The notes under the pieces are model-generated. The model was not told where the DNA came from, searched no databases, and worked only from the letters and a program-made list of their open reading frames with translations. Positions 5,331 through 8,233 of a stretch of DNA of 8,233 nucleotides are shown piece after piece (position 1 is the stretch's first letter; every line of letters starts with the position of its first letter). Source of the stretch: a bacterium. Its GTDB lineage: Bacteria > Patescibacteriota > Microgenomatia > UBA1400 > RBG-16-45-19. The stretch spans positions 1 to 8,233 of the forward strand of contig QKAA01000014.1 of the NCBI GenBank assembly GCA_003247275.1, given 5' to 3'. The position numbers and the translations under genes are program-made.

Positions 5331-5336
5331 AAAGGA
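5331..5336 (+). promoter_or_regulatory. Shine-Dalgarno of lon
   Basis: AAAGGA lies nine bases before ATG 5346 and selects it. An out-of-frame ATG at 5336 overlaps this site and is not used as the lon start. Confidence 0.6.
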
Positions 5337-5345
5337 TGATTTTTC

Positions 5346-7694
5346 ATGGAAGAAAACCAAGTATTAATAACCCCAATTTCTGAATTCACTCCTCTAGGAG
5401 CTATCCGCGAAGGCGTTATTTTCCCTCACGTTGAAATGGTTCTAACCTTCGGTCGATCTAAATCCATTACCGCCGTTAATGAAAGCTTTTCTACCACCAA
5501 AAAAATCATTTTTGTTTCCCAAAAAAAGGTAAACACTGCCGATCCCTCAGAAGCCGATCTTTATAAAATTGGTGTCTTGTGTGAAATTCAACGAACCCTG
5601 AAAACCAACGATGAAGTCAACGCTCTGGTTAAAGGTATCTCCCGAGTCAAAATTAAAGACGTTGATGCTTCCGGCTCATTCTTAAAATGTACCTATGACC
5701 TTATTCCTCCCGACGAATCAAAATCAATCGAAATTGATGCCCTGGCCAAACAAGTCTTAAGTAATTTCAAAAAAGCTGTCAATTTAGGTAAAAGCGTCGA
5801 ATTTTTAAACTTCATGAAACTCATGTCTGGAGTTTCTCCCGATGAATTAGCCGACCAAGTGGCTGCCACCTTAGAAGTCACCACCCACCAAAAACAGAAA
5901 TTATTAGAAACTCTTTCAGTCAAAGCCCGTTTAGAAGGTATCCTCCAACATCTCCTTAAAGAAGTGAATGTCTTAGAAATCGAAAAAAACATTGCTACCA
6001 AAACCCAAAAGAGATTTGACCAAAGTATGCGTGAGGCCGTGCTTCGTGAACGGATTCGCACCATTCAAACAGAATTAGGTGAAGATAACGAAGAAGAGCA
6101 AGAACTTAAAGACTTTAAACGCAAAATTGCCAAAGCTGGCATGCCCAAAGAGGTTAAGAAAAAAGTCATTAAAGAATTAAACCGCTTTGCCAGGTTAAGT
6201 CCCCACAGTCCCGAATACAGTTTCATCCGCACCTGGATTGAAACCATTACTGACATGCCCTGGAGCAACAGCACCAAATCGAAAGTTTCCATTTCTAATG
6301 CTGAAAAAGTTCTTGATCAAGACCACTACGGTTTATCTGAGGTGAAAGAGCGGATTATCGAATATCTCTCCGTCTTGAAACTCAAACAACAAACTAAAAC
6401 TAAAAAAGATGACCAAATGCCTACCATCATCTGTTTCTCTGGGCCTCCAGGAGTTGGTAAAACCTCTATTGGTAAAAGTATTGCTAAAGCCTTAGGTCGA
6501 AAATTTATCAAAGTTTCCTTGGGTGGCATTAGAGACGAAGCTGAAATTCGTGGTCACCGCCGCACCTATGTTGGCGCCATGCCGGGACGAATCATTCAAG
6601 GCATCAAAGATATTGGCGTCAAAAATCCCGTCTTTATGCTCGACGAAATCGACAAACTCGGAGCTGACTATCGTGGTGATCCCAGTGCTGCTTTGCTTGA
6701 AGCTCTAGACCCAGAACAAAATCACGAATTTTCCGATCACTATCTTGAAGTTCCCTTTGATTTATCCGATGTCATCTTTATTACTACCGCTAACGTCCTC
6801 GACACCATTCCCCCCGCTTTGTTGGATCGATTTGAAGTCATCGAATTTTCTGGCTATACCTCCGACGAAAAATTTGAAATCGCCAAACAACATCTTCTGG
6901 AAAAAGTGATTCGTACCAACGGTTTGACCGAAGGTCAAGTTAAACTGGAACCAAAAGGTTTAGAAACAACTATCAGCCGTTATACCAAAGAGGCTGGCGT
7001 CAGAAACTTGGAAAGACAACTCAGCAAAATCATGCGTAAAGCTGCCAAGAAAATCGCCAACAACGAAGCCAAAAAGATTGAAGTTACTGACAAAAATATT
7101 CAAGACTTCTTAGGTCCCTATCAATTCACTGAGTCACTAGCTGAGAAAAAACCAGAACCCGGATTAGCTACAGGTTTAGCTTGGACTCAAGCTGGTGGCG
7201 ACATCATCTTTATTGAAGTTGCTACCATGCCCGGCAACGGCAAAATTATGCTTACCGGGAAGTTGGGCGAAGTCATGCAAGAATCGGCCAAAGCCGCCTG
7301 GTCCTACGTTCGCAGTCGCTGGAGTGAGCTGGGCTTAAAAGAAGATTTCTACAAACATATCGACATTCACGTCCACGTCCCCGAAGGAGCTGTTCCCAAA
7401 GATGGACCTTCAGCTGGCGACACTATCACCACCGCCATTGTCTCGGCTTTGACCAAAAAACCAGTCAAACGCAACCTAGGTATGACTGGCGAGGTCACTC
7501 TGCGTGGCCGAGTCTTAGAAATTGGTGGTGTTAAAGAAAAAGTCATTGCTGGCAATCGCGCTGGCCTAAAACACATTATTTTGCCCAAAGCCAATGAAAA
7601 AGATTTGGTCAAAATCCCCGAAGTCATCAAAAAACAAATGACCTTTCACTTTGTTGAGCACATGGATGAAGTTCTAAAAATTGCTCTATCGTGA
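5346..7694 (+). CDS. lon: ATP-dependent protease LonA
   Basis: This 782-aa protein has the length and order of bacterial LonA, the cytoplasmic AAA+ protease that degrades misfolded and regulatory proteins as a hexamer. Residues 1 to about 200 form the substrate-binding LON domain ([16 protein letters not shown] near the start). A long helical linker follows; the usual REYYLREQ-type motif is altered to [18 protein letters not shown], while MPWS and DHYGL are kept. The AAA+ module has Walker A GPPGVGKT (366-373), Walker B VFMLDEID (429-436), an arginine finger region LLDRFEVI, and sensor-2 AGVRNLERQ. The protease domain has Ser689 in DGPSAGD and Lys732 in GGVKEK, 43 residues apart as in E. coli Lon (679/722), so the catalytic dyad is complete. 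It has its own promoter with a CIRCE-like repeat. The stop overlaps that of the opposing prenyltransferase. Confidence 0.97.
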   Translation: MEENQVLITPISEFTPLGAIREGVIFPHVEMVLTFGRSKSITAVNESFSTTKKIIFVSQKKVNTADPSEADLYKIGVLCEIQRTLKTNDEVNALVKGISRVKIKDVDASGSFLKCTYDLIPPDESKSIEIDALAKQVLSNFKKAVNLGKSVEFLNFMKLMSGVSPDELADQVAATLEVTTHQKQKLLETLSVKARLEGILQHLLKEVNVLEIEKNIATKTQKRFDQSMREAVLRERIRTIQTELGEDNEEEQELKDFKRKIAKAGMPKEVKKKVIKELNRFARLSPHSPEYSFIRTWIETITDMPWSNSTKSKVSISNAEKVLDQDHYGLSEVKERIIEYLSVLKLKQQTKTKKDDQMPTIICFSGPPGVGKTSIGKSIAKALGRKFIKVSLGGIRDEAEIRGHRRTYVGAMPGRIIQGIKDIGVKNPVFMLDEIDKLGADYRGDPSAALLEALDPEQNHEFSDHYLEVPFDLSDVIFITTANVLDTIPPALLDRFEVIEFSGYTSDEKFEIAKQHLLEKVIRTNGLTEGQVKLEPKGLETTISRYTKEAGVRNLERQLSKIMRKAAKKIANNEAKKIEVTDKNIQDFLGPYQFTESLAEKKPEPGLATGLAWTQAGGDIIFIEVATMPGNGKIMLTGKLGEVMQESAKAAWSYVRSRWSELGLKEDFYKHIDIHVHVPEGAVPKDGPSAGDTITTAIVSALTKKPVKRNLGMTGEVTLRGRVLEIGGVKEKVIAGNRAGLKHIILPKANEKDLVKIPEVIKKQMTFHFVEHMDEVLKIALS

Positions 7695-8233
7695 TCGATA
7701 AATAGTTAAATCAGCCAATTCTTCTAACAGTAACAAGACTTCTTTATCATCTGACTCAACTTGAGCTAAGCTTTGTTTGGCTTGACTAACGTGATCGCGG
7801 GCTAAACCCATCACTTCGTCCGAGACATTCTTTTCCAAAATCAGCTTTTTGGCAGTTTCAATATCCGCTTCACTCGGATTATTTCCCAAAGTGTTATTCA
7901 AGAAATTTTTTTCTCCCTCAGTCGCTTGGGCATAGGTTCGCAAAATAAACAAACTCTTTTTACCTTCTCGGTAATCATGACCCACCGGTTTTCCCGTTTT
8001 TGTCTCATCGCCAAACATGCCCAAATAATCATCCATTATCTGAAACGCCAAGCCTACATGATAACCATATTCATCCAAGTGCTTATTCCATGGCAAAGGT
8101 TTGCCTGCCAGTAACTGACCGATCCTCAATGGCCACACAAACGAATAGCGAGCTGACACCAGTTCCATTCCCGTAACAAAATCTGCCTCAGTTACCGCCT
8201 CAATCGGCATATAGTTTTGTTCCGTTTGAATCT
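7686..8233 (-). CDS. Polyprenyl (geranylgeranyl/farnesyl-type) diphosphate synthase, C-terminal part
   Basis: The minus-strand frame enters from the right edge and ends at TAG (7688 to 7686), giving about 181 C-terminal residues. The N-terminal part with the first aspartate-rich motif lies outside the window. [32 protein letters not shown] is represented here by its key parts: the second aspartate-rich motif DDYLG, the GKPVG-D loop, and the REGKKSL strand, as in trans-isoprenyl diphosphate synthases. These enzymes add isopentenyl diphosphate to allylic diphosphates to make C15-C20 or longer chains for lipids, quinones or the peptidoglycan carrier; chain length cannot be judged without the first motif. 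DDxxG instead of DDxxD is also seen in actinobacterial IdsA-like enzymes. The conserved KT before the ARYSF..PL segment appears as VS, an odd substitution. Convergent with lon, overlapping 9 bp. Confidence 0.88.
   Translation of the reverse strand, partial: IQTEQNYMPIEAVTEADFVTGMELVSARYSFVWPLRIGQLLAGKPLPWNKHLDEYGYHVGLAFQIMDDYLGMFGDETKTGKPVGHDYREGKKSLFILRTYAQATEGEKNFLNNTLGNNPSEADIETAKKLILEKNVSDEVMGLARDHVSQAKQSLAQVESDDKEVLLLLEELADLTIYRSR

Noticed and set aside
5693..6064. Minus-strand 123-aa open frame inside lon, and other antisense frames within lon (6065-6292, 6326-6529, 7367-7630)
   Set aside because: They lie opposite an intact, motif-complete lon and have compositions expected of reverse frames, with no ribosome binding site or recognisable domain.
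1..8233. UGA recoding as in some CPR lineages (Gracilibacteria, SR1)
   Set aside because: TGA ends the lipoprotein and lon at the expected family lengths, and no in-frame TGA occurs within the intact genes.

Overview
The window looks like a piece of a small-genome bacterial chromosome, most plausibly from the Candidate Phyla Radiation (Patescibacteria, perhaps Microgenomates-like). This placement is an inference from gene content and style: AT-rich DNA, short intergenic gaps, a mixture of Shine-Dalgarno starts and starts with almost no leader, a Trp-repressor-like regulator, a single-RRM protein, and an archaeal-type CoA-biosynthesis fusion beside ordinary bacterial genes (bacterial-type TrpRS, LonA, a lipoprotein). 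TGA is used as a normal stop (lipoprotein and lon), so there is no sign of a recoded UGA. There is no tRNA, rRNA, CRISPR array or insertion sequence.

Layout. Positions 2-640 hold the C-terminal half of an MFS transporter cut by the left edge. Next come an unrecognised 262-aa protein (706-1494) and a small GIY-YIG nuclease-like protein (1551-1811). A 140-bp convergent gap with a short perfect hairpin follows, then a minus-strand RRM RNA-binding protein (1952-2224). The RRM gene diverges across 171 bp from a Trp-repressor-family regulator (2396-2662). Next is trpS (2735-3736), followed after only 14-15 bp each by a fused PPAT/GTP-type dephospho-CoA kinase (3751-4719) and a lipoprotein with an RskA-C-like domain (4735-5277). 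lon (5346-7694) has its own promoter. The window closes with the C-terminal part of a minus-strand polyprenyl diphosphate synthase (7686-8233), whose stop overlaps that of lon tail to tail. No gene-free stretch exceeds 300 bases.

How the genes may work together. trpS, the CoA enzyme and the lipoprotein look like one transcription unit of housekeeping genes. The Trp-repressor-like protein just upstream keeps most of the tryptophan-contact residues known from E. coli TrpR, and its own promoter carries a CTAG-centred palindrome resembling trp operators, so local tryptophan-responsive control is plausible but unproven. lon has a TTGACA -35 that overlaps the preceding stop codon and an inverted repeat closely resembling the HrcA operator CIRCE, which suggests heat-shock control of this protease.

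Most interesting points: the PPAT plus GTP-DPCK fusion in an apparently bacterial context; the CIRCE-like operator at lon; the TrpR-like/trpS pairing with its candidate operator; and a break in arginine codon choice between the first two genes and the rest, which suggests different ancestry or expression for the left 1.5 kb.
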